A stretch of 64,000 nucleotides of DNA, taken from the NCBI RefSeq assembly GCF_002105155.1, contig NW_019028982.1, positions 266,001-330,000 on the forward strand, given 5' to 3'. Each line of letters opens with the position of its first letter. The first letter of the stretch is position 1. Of this stretch, positions 1 to 13,300 are shown piece after piece. The DNA comes from Lobosporangium transversale (Eukaryota > Mortierellomycota > Mortierellomycetes > Mortierellales > Mortierellaceae). The translations under genes were made by a program, and so were the position numbers. The notes under the pieces are model-generated. The model had not been told where the DNA came from. It made no database searches and worked only from the letters and a program-made list of their open reading frames with translations.

Positions 1-3000
1 ATTATCCTCAACGCAGAGAACACATTTGCCTTTACGCTCTCTTTTGCCGGCGGCTGCACGTGCAGCTCGACTGCTGAAAGCTGGATCATTGCTCAAAGAT
101 TTAACAGAATCATCTTTAGCCGTTCCTGGCTTTTTAACTAATGATGCCCCATTGACGTTGCTATTCCCTGCAAGGCTCTCTGCAGCAGCCTTCATACGCA
201 GCCTTCGTTGTATTGCAAGGGCAGGTGACCGCATTGGCGGGTGATGTTGACCTGATGGCAGTATCCCATTAGCCGCCGCAGCTTCATGAACGCGAGCGGT
301 TGGAATAGGGTGCTCGCTGTCAATATTGCCGCTGCTGCCAAGGTTGGCTGAAAGAGAGGGCCGCCTCATGGATGCGTCAACATCTCTATCACAGATCGCG
401 GGCGCAGATTCGGGAGTGTTCTTGTTGCAGTCGTTGTCTCGCTCATAGTCACTCGACACGAGACTGACATCCTCATCTACTGAGATGATTCGGCTTTCTG
501 GATAATTAACGGTAGGGGAAATATTTGCGTCGTTGCAGTTAATTTCCAGGCAAGAGTGATGGTCAGTTGGTTGTTCAGGAAGTTCGTGAGGCGGGTTTTG
601 AGTCAAAGCTGATTGCTTATCCTGTATGGTCCCTGTGTTGAAGGCATCAGGGCTTGGATTTGTTATGTCTCGGATGTACGGTGCATGTGAGCCCAACATC
701 TGTAGGCACTCGACTACTCTATCAGCTTTGACAGGTTTAACAATGTACCGACATTGAATTGTCTGCTCCAGACCTCCTGCACAAATACGCTTCATCATGT
801 CCTTGGCCAGATATCGTCCTTGGGGGGATGAGAATACAATCAAAACAATAGAGAGCACCAAGTCCTTGTAGCGTCCACCCAACTGTGCTTCTGCCTTAGC
901 TGTGTCATTTCTCTGCTTGAATAGCAACCCAAGTTGTCTAGCTGTCTCAATCGTAGCCTCGGCATTAGCAGGTCGTGTACAAAAGAAAAAATGTGCATTA
1001 GGTCGATAATTCGGAGCTAAAATGACTCCATCCGATCCAAGCAGATCCCTTGGGCGCTCCCGCTCATCCTGCACAACATGATCATAGCTCTCATACAGCT
1101 TCACTTGAACGTTTTGTTGATTCAGGATAGTACCTAATAGGTGTCGTGACTCAGGGACTGACTCCACAACGACAACACGTGTCTCAGATGCGATCTCAGG
1201 CGCCAGCATGAGACGAACAGATGGTCCGCGCTGTAGATAAGGTGTCTTAGCAGTAGCTGTAGAGGATGGAGAGTTAACGATGAGGATTGGCCAAGTAAAG
1301 TAGAAAGTCGATCCTTGCCCAACATTTGAGGTTACTCCGAGAATACCGCCGTTCATCATGACCAAATGTTTACTGATAGCAAGACCTATGACATGGTAGT
1401 AATAAGAATTGATCATGTTTAGTCTAAACCTACTACAACAGTTTCTCACGCAAAAATAATTCATTATGCTCCCAGTAGGAACATGCCTCTAAAGCCACAG
1501 CCTTGATTACACATCACCATCAATCATATGGCAGTCCATTCTTTTCATTATTTGATAAGAAGCTACAGAAGGATATTACTCTGGAGTCCAACACTTCAAA
1601 ATGAACACTTACCAAGGCCAGTGCCTCCGAAGCGTCGAGTCATGGATTGGTCGTACTGTGCAAAGCTCTTGAAGATATGGTTCTTCAAAAAGTCTGGGTC
1701 AATACCAATGCCTGTATCTTCCACCTCGAAGCGTAAGGTAGCATTTGTTACTTGTGCATCCGGCGGGAGTGGCACATTGAAAAGTTGTTGCTGATGATTT
1801 CGCTCCTGTTGAGGTTGATGATCGTCTTTTTGCCGTAGCCTTGACTGTTCTTTGGCTTGATCATCATCTTCACTGGCGTCGTCCTTGATTAGTGAGCAAC
1901 GAGCAAGGACCTTCCCGGCAGCAGTAAACTTGACAGCGTTACCAATCACATTCATAATTACTTGCTGTAGTCTATCTTCATCTGTCCAGATAACGTTATT
2001 GTCTTGCTGTAACAATTCTTCCAACCACTCCAAATCATCGCTTGGTTCCATGATTAAGTCTACTTCCTTCCGGCCTGCCTTGTCTGCGAAGATCCGTACA
2101 GACTGTTCTATAATCTCCAGCAGTCCAGGGCACTCCTTAATGCTAAGGCTCATTGCTCCTGCCTCAAGTTTTGCAGTGTCCAGTAGATCGTTAATTACTG
2201 ACAAAGCGACATCACTCGTGATTTGCATGATCTTGATCATATCGCGTTGTTCTCCCGTCAAGTTTCCGTCCGTGTCTTCAAGCGCACTCAGTGCACCTAC
2301 GATTGCTCCAATTGGCTATAGTGTTGTTTTACACATCAAGTATATACGTGGCAGCATATTAATTTAAGAAAATATATCATGTATGTGTTTTCTTCTTTTA
2401 TAAGGGACATGGATGTCCCTTTTGATCCATTTGTGGAATGTAAACTTACTGTACGAAGTTCGTGACTTGTATTAGCCAAAATCTGTGATTTAGCTTCGTT
2501 AGCGGCGTGAGCAGCTTCCATTTCAACCTGTTGTGACTTCTTCATTTCCCACAAGCTTGCGTGAGCAATCGCCATAGAGATTTGATTTCCTGTCTGTTCA
2601 AATAATAGCTTCTCACTCTGAGTCCAAACTACCATATCTGCATCCCGCGAAGCCAGGAGATAACCCCAAATTCTGCGGTTATAGATCAGAGCCACACTAA
2701 TGAAACTCTTTGATCCAAAGATCGGATGCTGCTGAAGTGTGACATGCCTCATCTCACTAGCCATGTCATGATCGCTTCCAATAACATGTGTTTCCTGGAC
2801 CTCTAGGCCCTTCGGGAGTAAATGATCTATAGATGTTGACATCTTGGGTTTTCCCACACGAACAACCTCAGAGACCGCTCGGATCCAATGTTGTCCTGTT
2901 TCCTGGTCCACTTTACGGAACCGACAAATACGAATAGCATTGCAACGGATCACTTTGAATAGCTCTTTAGAAGCTGTATCCAAAATTTGAGGAAGCGAAA

Positions 3001-6000
3001 GGCCGCTCCTAATACGAACAGAGACTGAATATATTAGCTGTTTCATCTCAAGAGCATGGCGCTGCTCGCGGATCAACTCATGCCGAAGATCGGAGAGGCG
3101 GATTGTCGACCGTACGCGTGCCAATAATTCCCGAGTTGAGAAAGGCTTGACTAAGCAGTCATCCGCACCAAGATCCAAACCCTCAACGTTTGCTTCTTCA
3201 CCTGCACGTGCGGACAGTAGGATGAAGGGTGTCAACATTGTTGCACTATCACTACGGAGTCGTTTTAGTAATTCGTATCCATTCATGTTTGGCATCGCAA
3301 CATCTAGACCACAAAAGGATAGCATTAGTGCCAATATACTGCGAGCTATGCACTTTTTATACACGAGATAAAAACAGAAACGAGAATTAAAAGAAGAAAA
3401 GAAAATACCACTCAATACAAGATCAATTCGTTTGCCTTGCTGCAGTCTCTCAGAGATGAGTCGGATCGCGTCCAGACCGTCCACAGCACAACGGACCCTG
3501 AATTCTTTACCCAAAATCTCGCGTAGATATGACCGCATGTCATTGTTATCGTCTACAATGATGATATATCCTCTTCTGGAGCGAACTTTTGGCAACATGC
3601 ACATGTTATCTCCTGGCTCCTGCTCAAGTCTATCCATCTGGTCTTGGATCCCATATACGCTACCATCGTTGCCGCTGGCGTTGATTTGAGGATTTGCTTC
3701 ACTATCATCCTTACTCAGGATCTCTGTTACAGGGGCCTTAGGATTTTGAGCGGAAAAGGATGACTGACGAGGCGCAATTTGAGTGCTAATCTTGGTCAAC
3801 GTATTCTCTGGTACTGTTACATCTCCGCATACTGGAGAGTCGATGAGTATCTTTGTCAATTCTGTTTCTTCCATGTTCAAGGTCGATACTTCATATTCGG
3901 TGTTGATCTCTATGGAATCCTGTCGGTCGCGCATGTAGTCGGCTCCAGTATGGACCATGTCGTCGTCGTCATCTTCGGGTTTCTCCTCTTCGGTTGAGTC
4001 TGTTCCAGAGGTTGTTAGTGTAGATCCGGGAAGAGCCTTGTAAGCGATCCATTGAGTCGCTTCCTCGATATACATGGAGGAATCAGTCTTATTGTTTATA
4101 GCTCCATCCTTGGCTAGCTTCGGTGGGTCCTCAATTTCCATAGAGTCCCCTAATTTGACTTGAGAGCAAGGGTGGTGTTCTCTTCCGGCAGGGATCCACA
4201 GGTGGAAACATGACCCTTTTTCCAGTTCAGACGTGACCGATACTGCCCCTCCATGAACTTCTGCTAACTCCTTTACCAAGGAAAGGCCAATGCCGGTGCC
4301 TTCATGTGAACGTGATTGCTTGTTCTCGATTCGGTTGAATCGGTCAAAAAGCGTGGGTAAGTATTCGGCTGCAATACCAACGCCTGTATCTATTACATCC
4401 ACAGCAACTCCATTACGGCCATTTTTGTCTTTGCACGGGTACTGATGTACAGTGACAGAGCCTTCCCACGTATGCTTGAATGCATTTCCGATTAGATTGA
4501 GGAGAACACCACTCCACATAGCCTGATCTACCCAAAAGCCTCCCGGAATATCATCCAAGCTCTCGCAATTGATGTTATACTGTAGCCCGAAGCCACGGGC
4601 TACACTCTCAAAATTTGCTGATACTTCACGTGTAGCTTTAGTAAGATCCGTCTCTTCAAAAATAGCGTGACCTTTTCCTGCTTCAATTCTGGAGAACTGA
4701 AGTAGCATGTTGACCAGCTTGAGTAGTCGTCTTGAATTCCTCCGTACCATTTCTAGGTTTTGGCGTATTGATGTGTTCTCTGCTGTCTGCCCCAACGCAT
4801 CGTCTAATGGTCCAAGCATCAATGTCAGTGGGGCTATGTGTGTTGAGGAAAGATAGAGGAGAAGAAGAGTTAGCATTAAAGTAAGATTTTGGTCAATTTT
4901 TACGCGCCACATGTCTTTCGCTATATGGACGTATAAAAAACGTTATATGAAAAATAGCATTTGGAGTATACTTCGTAGTTCATGGGAGATATTCTGGAAG
5001 AACGAGATCTTAGCTTTGTTTAACTCAAATAATGCTTGTGCGCTCTTTCGCTCTTCCTCGCGTGCTCGCGCAAAATGCAACAGTGATGCAATATTTGCCA
5101 CCAAAAGCGCCAAAAAGTCCAGGTATTGATCATCCAGCATCTGAAAAGGGTTGATACCGACGATTAATATAGTCGTGATCCTTGACTCCAGTACAGAAGG
5201 GTTCTCCAGAATTGGTAACAGTAACGCTCTCGCAAGATTGTGAGTGGACTTTGGTAAAGTCACTAATCGAGGAATACCATCGGCTAAGACGGAACGGACT
5301 GGCCATGTCCATGGATCATCATATATTGGATCCGAAGGATCGAGAGGCTCGTATTCTTCAGGTGTGATGAGAAGCGAATCCGGGATATGTCTTGTCGAGG
5401 TGGCTTTTGAGAAGGTCCTTTCGGTCGTGCCACTATAACTCGCCGCCTCTAAATTTCGATCAAATGATGTGCTACACAGGGTCGCCATCTGTGGCACTCT
5501 CCGTGCTTCTTTTTTACCTGGAGAAATACCAGTAAAAAAATGTGAGCGGATCAATCTAACTTTGGTTCTAACAGCTGCACTAATCTTACTATCGCTACTA
5601 CCCAAAGCAAAGTCCAAACCCTCCTGATCCAGCTCTCCTGAGAATAAAGGTATACCTGCATGGGTTCCTAACGAAAGGAAGTCTTCGTGCTTTGATGGAT
5701 TTCCTCCAGTTGCACTTTCAAGAGCTGAAAATGTAGCTCCTGAAATGGCATTAGCGGGAGATGCGGTTGAAGGTGAATTGCAAGTCGCTTTGGAAGGATT
5801 TGACGAAAATGTTCCATGAGAAAGTTGTGGCTCTTTTAGTATCTCTTCGGTCTTGTACACGATTGAAAATGGGGTATCGGGATTATTGGATTCACGGAGT
5901 ATGGATGTGATCATCGAGTAGGCACCAGTAATGGACTGAATAAGGGGTGCTTGTTTGCTAAACTGATTCAATGTTGATAGTCGGCGCTGATTGAGTATAG

Positions 6001-9000
6001 ACTGTGTGACTTCCTGGACTAGAGCCAGAACTCCTCCTACAGAGCCGTCCTGCATGAAGATTGGTGAAAAGGTGAAGTCGAAATAGCATTCTTCTTCATA
6101 CCCCTCACTGAAGTGGAACAAGTATTAATACATACAGAATGTTAGGAGAAATGATGAAGAGACATTGATAAAAAAAAGAAGATATTCAAGTGAGGTAGGC
6201 GGAAGGCTATATATCAATACTGTTGTTTTTGTTTTTGTTTTGTTTTGTTACCGATTAAGATCAAGACGAAGCGCTTTATTATTAGTGCTACCGCGACGTT
6301 CTTTATGGACCTGAGTCATCAGGGGTGCTATTATGTCCCAAATCTCGCTCCAGACTGCTATTCCGGGCGCACCCAAGGCTTTATAATCAAGTGCAGAAAT
6401 ATGTTTAGTTAAGGTCATTCATTCCCAAATATCAAACGCAGATTTCTCATGTGCAAACGCGAATAACGAAGCAATCATCAATACGGCTATATGCTGCAAG
6501 CCAAAAAAAAAAAAAAAAAAAAAAAAAGATACAAAACCGTTGTTTGAGCGCTTACCAAGGGGATGCTTCTGTTTCAATATCGGCCGCCAGGGCTATTTTG
6601 ATCCAAGAGAGCAAGAGGGTAATAGAGAACAAACAATAAAAAAAAAAGAAGAAGAAAAAATAAGCATTAATACAAATAAGCATAGCTAATTTAAACATGA
6701 CGCGCCAGGGTCAAAAGCGCAAAAGTCTGTCTTGCCACGGATGGACTGTATGAAAAAGACAAAAAAGAAGATGATCGAATTGATTTGACTCGCAACAAAA
6801 TTTCTGGCTCTCAATGCTTTTTTTTTTGTCCGCTCATTTCAACTGCGATCAACCTCCAATATCTACCCAGACCATCATACTGAAAAGTGCAGAAGGATAG
6901 AGAGATTCGACAAATTTTTGTGAATCAAAAAAAAGGTGAGGACTCGACTTTTTTAAGTCATCATTCAGTCAAAGCGCATAAATATTAATAGGGAAAGATT
7001 GATAACAACAATCCAAAGGTACACAAATAACGCGCCAGTATGATATGTATTTGTAACTTGTTTATACACATTTGATCATTCCACTTCTTTTTGAGCAAGA
7101 GAACAAGAGAAACGAGAGCAATTTCTTTTCCTATTTTGTCTAATGTTTTCGCCTCTCTCCTTGACTTTTTGTCAGTTTGCAACACCAAATAAATTCATTC
7201 CTCAATTTTAAACTTTTTTTCGACTGATCCTCGGGAATGCCATCATACCCAACTCACTCAATTTTTTATGCTCTTCAACAGACATTTTTCTTTGTTCGGC
7301 TTTGCATTCCTTCTCGCCAAAGCACGCACATGCTCACACACCCAGACCAAAAAAAAAAAAAAAAAAAAAAAGATGCGCATTGTGCATTGATTGATCTGTC
7401 ACCCCTTGAGGAGACGCTCATGTGTATCAAAGGAAAAAAAAAAAGGGGGGGGAGGGGGGAGGGGGAGGGAAATGTCTCATCCAAAAACGAACAAACAGTC
7501 GTTAAACCAAGATCATGGTCACCCTTGTTTTCCCCACAATCAATTCTCGCATGATAGGAGTTACTGCGCCGACAATACATTGGTCACCGCTTCAAGGAAG
7601 CAATGCGCTTCAACTTTCAACCAGACCAATTAGAGGGATTTTGTTGATAACTAAATAAAAACTTACATCGTTGTATAAAAACTGACGACTTTCTCCCCAG
7701 TAAATTGCCAGAGGTAATGAAGATTGCAATACGAGTTGGAGCATTGCTGTCAGTTCTGTAGGCCATGATGGTCGGGGTCCTAGTTCTGTCAGACTCCAAT
7801 CTTTCTTGTTAACCAAAGACTCGACCGATTCTTCCATTTCGACCCTGGATTCAACTACATCTTGTAGTGGGTTCAAGTTGAGCATCGAGGATATACCCGC
7901 TCGTGCGTGTGGGATCGACAGCTTTGGGTTCACATTGCTGCCACTCTTTCGGTCTCCATCTAAATTGGCACTCATGGGATCGCTACCATAGCTGTCGCTG
8001 CCACTTCCATTCATGCATGACTCGTTAGTCCCATGGTCATCCATCTCGTCCTTTGTATTTCCAATAGGGCCTCTTCTATGATCGAATGGCGATGTATGGC
8101 AAATATGTCCATCTTGAGAGGCATGCTCCTTGTGTGATCCCACGTTGGACAGATGCTCACCCTTGTTATACAGCGGTGCAAAACCGAAAACAGTCGCCCT
8201 CGGCTTGTCTTTGCGCCCAATTTCTGCGACTCCATGCTGCTGATGCTCAGCCTTTTCTTTGACCTGGTTTGAATCCGGATATTGATCATGTACTACATAG
8301 TGCCCGGGTGTTTTGGTCGTGTTGGGTGAGGGCGTAAAAAAGGTTGTGGATAGTGGTGGGGATACTAAACCCGACTTCATATTAGACCATCCATTTCCAA
8401 CAGTGCTTGTTGCGTCAGTAAGCGGCTTCACTGTAGAAGGGACAGCAACATGTTCACCAATGTCTACCCTGGCTACCGTAACAGCAGGCTGAGGTAAATT
8501 TTGTTCTGCTAATGGACCAGTTGTTACAAGAGTTGGAAGAGAACCTCCATCATTATTTTTGCAATCTTTGCCATTGCTTCCAAGATTTACGCCCACAGTT
8601 GTGGTAATATTGTCTGGGGAGTTGAGGATATGTATCCTATGGTCACGAGTCGTTGGTTGCAGAAACGGATCAACTTCTTTATTCGATGGGAGCAATAAAG
8701 CTGATGTGTCTGCTATTGGAAATGTTGATGTGCTGTTGTGGATCACTGGAGGTGGGCATAGGACGGTTTTGAAGGGGACTGCGACCTGCTCTACATTGGC
8801 TGGTTGGTTGGGCGGGTTCATTGAAAGCTGGGTGACAGTGGGATTAGGAACAGATGAAGCCAGGGCATAGATGGTTGGAGCAGTGGTTGACGGGAGACAA
8901 AGGTCACAAAGGTTAGGGTGAATGATAGTTAGTTGCTGCTGTAATGAGTTATTCGTGCTGTTCTCGAGTTCATAATTGGTCTTCTCTTCTGATGGTTGCC

Positions 9001-9448
9001 ATACGTCTCCAGTGTGAGATTCATTAAGCTGAACGCATTCATGCTCTCTCTCCTGTTCCTTTCGGTGGGACAATTGACTCTGTACTAATGGCTGCTGTTG
9101 GAGGGCAGGCGTGTCGATGGTATTTCCTATTGGAACCGTTGCCTGCAAGTCGTTGGAGGCATCGCTATAGTCAATACTATTGCGATCATTATTACCAACA
9201 TTGTTACTCTTGCTATTACCATTATGGATGGTGCTACTGTTACTGTTACTGTTGCTGCTACTGCTACTGCTACTGCTACTACTACTGCTACTGTTATTGC
9301 TACTATTGTTGTTAGTATTGTTGCTATTATTGTTGTTGACTTCAAAGAGTTGACTTTCTTCATAGTCGGGTGCGGTAGTATAGGACTGAATGCTGTGAAT
9401 GGAAGCAGCCTCCATGTCAATGTCGAATGAGTCCGATGATGTACGCAT
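1..9448 (-). CDS. Double-hybrid histidine kinase (PAS/GAF-HK1-REC1-GAF-HK2-pseudoREC-REC2), 3' truncated by window edge
   Basis: Sensor of a multistep phosphorelay. Exons on the minus strand: 9448-7667, 6592-6556, 6378-6252, 6107-4972, 4833-3409, 3303-2450, 2315-1613, 1385 to below 1, all phase-consistent, giving 2483 residues inside the window. Residues 1-560 are low complexity with an Asn/Ser tract. Then follow a PAS-like fold (WSLTELGPRPSWP, FLYND, KHPLALGAPG, VWSEIWD), a GAF-like region, kinase 1 (NISHELRTPL, H1024; DTGVGI; GTGIGL) and receiver 1 (VDDNND; D1503; KPF K1555). Next come a second GAF, kinase 2 (NTSHELRTPIG, H1783; N-box NVIGNAVKFT; VEDTGIGI; GGTGLG), a degenerate receiver (about 2090-2250) and the first strand of a final receiver (VLCVEDN) cut at base 1. 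No membrane segment is seen, so it is probably cytosolic. Both kinase cores look intact. Dual hybrid kinases are known in fungi; this one's ligand is unknown. Confidence 0.93.
6556..6592 (-). other. 37-nt microexon of the histidine kinase
   Basis: Intron 1 is unusually long (7666-6593, 1074 nt). The gap in the PAS-like motif between FLYND and ALGAPG is filled only by this exon. It follows an AG (CAAAATAG) and precedes a GTAAGC donor, and it encodes PWRPILKQKHPL plus the first base of Ala. Phase is 0 on entry and 1 on exit, matching both neighbours. Related kinases read FLYND-AY-RPILG-KHP-ALG here, so the residues fit the family. Confidence 0.85.
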
Positions 9449-10354
9449 GGCGGCTGTGAAGTAGGAGTCAAATAGGAGACGAGCCTCTTGGCCACAGTTG
9501 CTGCAGTTCTTGTGCAGCTGTTGTCGTGGAGGTGTGAGTCAGCAGGGTGGCGATTGTTATACTGGTAGTAATAGTAGAACTGATCTGGCTTGGGCTGTGG
9601 TAAGTAGGTCTCCCACGTTTGGATAGATGTGGTCTGCTGACAAGGCAGAAGAGGACTTGCGACAAGAAGGGAAAAATAAATAAATAAAAAAAAAGGTTAA
9701 GAAAGCAAGAAAGAGAGTAAGAGGGAGAAGGAAAGAGAAGGATTTTATTCAAGCTCTCCGAGGAACACAGCAATTCACACACAATGCACAAATATGTACT
9801 TGTGCAGGAAATAAGCCTAAAAGCGAATGTTATCTATCCCATGCATGTATAAAAGACCAAATATGTGAATGTGAATCAGCTAGTTGCACATTGTCTTCTA
9901 TGCTTGCGATCCAATACTCAAGATTCCAAAGTGTGATGCCATAGGCATCCTCTTTTTTTTTTTGATACGAAAGAAAGTGAGGCGGGTATGATGAACTGCT
10001 AGCTTGGATAATGAACGCATGACCGCATAGATGGCCTCTGTCGTCGTAGTGTTTCAAAGGTAGAGACGATTTAATAGTTGTCTGTTATAATTCTCATGAA
10101 ATACATACTCACTGATGTACACTCAACTATTTTATATTTTTCCAATTGGTAAAGCTTATTTTTAGAGACACACAGGAGTAACGAAACATCTTTCAGGAAC
10201 ATTCATCACGACCGCATGAACCTGGTTTATGCAGTCCATATGTCAGACTGTTTAAGTGAATGGTGGTAATATATTCAAGTGAATAAGATATAATAAGTAT
10301 AGAGATGTATAGGCGTAAGTGTACTGCAAATGTGTGAGCGTGCATACATGCGCT
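9449..10354. other. Intergenic region between histidine kinase and RA/PH gene
   Basis: Holds the 5' flank of the kinase gene and the 3' flank of the RA/PH gene. Only short open frames without recognisable similarity are present. I see no RNA gene or clear promoter motif. Confidence 0.6.
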
Positions 10355-13300
10355 TCATCCAACACTCCTACGAAATTTACCAAAGACGCCGCTGACGGCT
10401 ACTTTGCTTGCCTCCATCACCGTCTGATGCTTCCTCTGGCTGTTACTATCCGCAGACCCGGGTCCAGGCCCAGACAAGCGCATTTCCTCATTCATCTTTA
10501 ACACCATATTACCTACACTTCTTGTATTTACATCCATATCGTTACTTTCTAGCATCTGCAATGGCTCCATGCAGGCTACAGAAGATAAAGGCGACATAGC
10601 TGTCACCTCGACCTTCTGATCGCTGGCAGTCGCCATTGCTAAGCACCTTGGCGTTGGAACTGGATCAATTCTCATTTCCTCCATGCTTGTTGTATCTATT
10701 CTAGTAACTGCTGCCTCATTACACTTCAAGATTTTACTAGGTCTGTTGTCAGCGGTACAATTGCCATTGTTCAAATGATGCGTTGTGGTTGTCGCAATTG
10801 AATGAAAAGTTCCTGCACAATAATGGCTTGGTCCCGTCCCTTGAGCCGATTCTTGGCTTTCAAAGTAACTGAATCTTGATCCTAGATCCGAAGCTTTGCT
10901 ATAGGGCGTATTTGGCGACGAAGGCAGCTTTGAAAGCTCATCTGCTGAACGTTGCTTATTCAGGCGTGGTCGAGGTCGAAAAAGACTAGTCCCAGACCCT
11001 ATTGAGAGCGAAAGCATATTCGCAGGGGACATACCCCGTTTAATGCTTGAATCTGCTATGATCCCTGAACAGGCACTTTTCACACTTGAGGAAGTAGGCG
11101 AAGACGCTGATATCGCTGAGGGTAGAAGAGGAGTGTCCTGATATGCTAACGTACCATGGCTATTTTGCCGATCTGATCCGGAGGCATTCGAACCGCTAAT
11201 GTGTCGGCGCCGTTGCAGCGACTGATGTTGGAAAGGTATACATGACGATGGGGGGGAATGATGTGTGGTTGTAGAGCCCTTCTATAACATAACGATATGC
11301 ATAGTCAAAGGGTTCAGCAAACAGGCTGTTATTAAACTTCTTGTAATCTTAGGTTGTAGATTAGATTCGAAAGAAATCGACAAAAGACATTTGATAAGAG
11401 CCGATGTATATCCGCCCCTAGTATAATAAGTACATTTGACTTGTCTAGAAACGAACCTTGCTCTTGCCCTCCTTCCCTCGGTCCCGGCCTCGATCTCTAT
11501 CCCCTCCCGAAAGGTTCATCCATCTCGTGAGACCAGCTGTCGTTGCTCGAATTTGGGCCACAGGGCCATTAGATGTAGGAATAGTTCCTCCAGACAGCAC
11601 ATCTGGTGTCAACGGCCTAGCTGTCTCGGTAAAAGTTCTGGGTGTAGCGACATCTGCCTCCTCAATAAGCGACTCCTTGGCGCTCAAGTACCGCTGTGCC
11701 TTCTCCGAGAGTTGTATCTCAGGCGGTGAAGGGTAATAAGGGATCAATGTATTTCCTGGAGGCAAGGCGGAAGGCATATCATTGATTGGGTCATCTAGCA
11801 TTTAGGATTCAATAGAGAAAAAAGAATATCAACATCATCATCGTTTCTTCACCTCTCATGACTTGTGCGATATTGCAGTACCGTACACCAAGACTCTCTT
11901 ACTTCACATACCAATGAACTTTTCAAACGCACATTGCAAACCTCGCCATACTTCTTCTGTCTCCGTATACCCTCTTAGGATCACAAACGACTCGCCAGAG
12001 CCATCAACGTTATCACATAGCTCCAGAAACGGACATGCTGTGATTACCATTGGAGAACAAGTTTGGATCTGGCTATCAGCTTGAGTTATTGAGAGTTGTC
12101 CCTGCGATTGTAAGTTCTGCAGCAGATCCTGACCTTGGTTTAATGGTTGCTTCTGTGGTTGCTCCTGTTGATATGATATTGACTGGTGCTGTGCCTCTTG
12201 TCGATATTCGTCGTAACGGTGGTAATTTTGACTATATAGTTGATCATGATGGCCTTGTTTTGATTCTCGCTGCCGCTTCTGCTCAGCTTGGCGCTGCTGT
12301 TGTAGCTGATGCTGCTGGATTTTGGCTCTAGCTTTTTCTTCTGCTCTCTGAAGGCGCTGTTGCATATCGTGCTCTTGAAACAGTCTTGAATGCTCCAGCA
12401 TGGCTGCTGAGGCCGGCAATGCGGACTGGTTAGCCATCATGGCCTCTGGTAATGTGAGCTTTGGTTTAGGAGACCCCATATTTGCCCCCGATCTGCGTGA
12501 CCCTAGGGGAGAGCAATGTACAGAGCTCGAGGTCGATAATGAGTTAAAGTTGCTTTGTCCCTCACCACGGATATCATTTGATGTAACACATTGCCTGTTC
12601 AGCATCACAGCTTTTTGGAGATTCTGTGCCAGCGAAACAACATTAGTCGGAGCTAATGATGACAATGGGCTACATGAGCTTGGCGAGGTGGGTCCTGTAG
12701 ACGCTAATGACAATACCTGTGCTGTGGACTCTGATTCCATCGTTGGAGTTGTAGGCCAAGGTTGCTGTTGATAAGCTGCTGTACTGTGGTGTGTAGATGA
12801 GAACGAAGCCATGGAATCCTTGTGGGTGATTGATCGAGCAGGATCAACATTGTCTCCAGATGACTGTGGCGCAGAGCTTACAGGGTGTAAAGAAAGTTGT
12901 TTGGGTTGCGCTTGGGCTACGCTTGGTTCTTTGTCCTGTGGCGAGGTCATGCTCGACCAAGCCATGTTTTTGAAGCCTGATTTTGAGATAGATCCTGATA
13001 ATGACTGTGATTTCATGCCTGGAAGTGGAGGTAATGCTGCTGATGTAGTCAATGTCGAAAGTGAAGAAGAAAAGCGGTGCCTGATCTTATTTGCAACTTT
13101 AGTGGTATTGTTTGTTGCGCTGGCGGCGGTAGAAGAGTCAGGCAATGGTGAGGATGATAAAGGGGTAGAAGTGTGCTGAGACGGCGGCGAGGGTGATGTC
13201 TCAACAGCAATATTCGAAAGCGCCCCTTTCAGTACGGAGGGAGGAATTTTAATGCAAAAGAAATACATATGTATCCGTTCCGCCATCGATACCTGCACGG

